From NCBI GenBank assembly GCA_031551625.1, contig JAVBNJ010000053.1, positions 1-6,736 on the forward strand: 6,736 nt of DNA, given 5' to 3'. This stretch comes from JAVBNJ01 sp031551625 (GTDB lineage Bacteria; Bacteroidota; Bacteroidia; Bacteroidales; UBA932). The translations under genes and the position numbers were made by a program. The notes beneath the pieces were generated by a model. It saw only the letters and a program-made list of their open reading frames with translations, was not told the DNA's origin and ran no database searches. Numbering within the stretch: the first letter of the stretch is position 1; every line of letters begins with the position of its first letter. Positions 6,487-6,736 of the stretch are shown one piece after another.

Positions 6487-6525
6487 TATACATTGTGTTA
6501 TTAATGTATAAAGACACAATGTATA
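6487..6525 (+). promoter_or_regulatory. 12-bp perfect inverted repeat (hairpin) at the sigma/anti-sigma junction
   Basis: TATACATTGTGT (6487-6498) and ACACAATGTATA (6514-6525) are perfect inverted copies around a 15-base loop. A G-U pair could extend the RNA stem at either end. No T-run follows, so it is not a standard intrinsic terminator. One in-frame ATG (6504) is in the loop, another (6519) is inside the 3' arm, and the third (6525) begins at its last base. Folding could therefore limit anti-sigma translation. Alternatively it is a DNA operator. Confidence 0.6.
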
Positions 6526-6736
6526 TGACTAAACAAACTATCATTCGTTACCTCAAGCATGAGCTTGGCGAGCAAGAGGTTCTTCTATTGCTTGAATGGA
6601 TAGAAGCGTCGGACAACAACCGGCGATATTTCAACAGTGTGGTAAATCTATGGGCTGCTAGCTCGCAGGACAGGGGAACAGCCGGCGCCATCCCCGATTT
6701 CGGTGAATTGAAACAACGATTGAAAAAAAGAAAGAG
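6525..6736 (+). CDS. FecR-like anti-sigma factor, 5' part only
   Basis: About 70 codons are visible before the window ends. MTKQTIIRYLKHELGEQE, a leucine-rich helix leading to EWIEASDNNRRYFN (24-37), then NLWAAS, match the cytoplasmic N-terminal sigma-binding domain of Bacteroidota FecR/anti-sigma proteins. In these, a helical domain with a W-I...N-x-x-x-F pattern precedes a basic stretch (LKQRLKKRK, 62-70) and then a transmembrane helix. The transmembrane and periplasmic FecR domains would lie beyond the window. It is predicted to hold the upstream ECF sigma factor inactive until a TonB-dependent receptor signals. Three in-frame ATGs exist (6504, 6519, 6525). I chose 6525 because it gives the best family-like N-terminus, but 6519 is nearly as good. 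Confidence 0.85.
   Translation, partial: MTKQTIIRYLKHELGEQEVLLLLEWIEASDNNRRYFNSVVNLWAASSQDRGTAGAIPDFGELKQRLKKRK

Overview
The window looks like chromosomal DNA of a Bacteroidota member, probably Bacteroidales-like. Three things point there: promoter -7 boxes of the TAnnTTTG type, start codons without obvious Shine-Dalgarno sequences, and an ECF sigma factor of the Bacteroidota type followed directly by a FecR-like anti-sigma gene. No rRNA, tRNA, CRISPR array or insertion sequence was seen.

Positions 1-3682 (minus strand) hold a five-gene operon for a biotin-dependent, sodium-pumping methylmalonyl-CoA decarboxylase. In transcription order it contains methylmalonyl-CoA epimerase (mce, 3278-3682), the carboxyltransferase alpha subunit (mmdA, 1692-3245), a secreted/membrane protein joining a lamin-tail domain to an OadG-like gamma subunit (744-1664), the biotin carrier subunit (mmdC, 272-709) and the start of the membrane beta subunit (mmdB, 1-267, cut by the window edge). 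Gaps are 4 to 34 bases, and some hold short tandem repeats. The expected pathway is the end of succinate-to-propionate fermentation. Mce supplies the right methylmalonyl-CoA epimer, MmdA moves the carboxyl group to biotin on MmdC, and MmdB with the gamma subunit decarboxylates carboxybiotin while exporting Na+. A plausible promoter and a 9-bp inverted repeat lie upstream of mce.

The main anomaly is an in-frame TAA at 1959-1961 inside mmdA. It replaces a Glu that the carboxyltransferase family conserves. The reading frame on both sides is intact and family-like, so this is either a recent nonsense mutation or a sequence error.

Positions 3821-5651 (minus strand) hold a monocistronic gene for a secreted C69-family dipeptidase with its own promoter and a strong intrinsic terminator. 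The terminator separates it from the mce operon.

Positions 5836-6736 (plus strand) hold a divergent ECF sigma factor gene and the first ~70 codons of its FecR-like anti-sigma partner. A perfect 12-bp inverted repeat sits in the junction between them and overlaps the candidate anti-sigma start codons.
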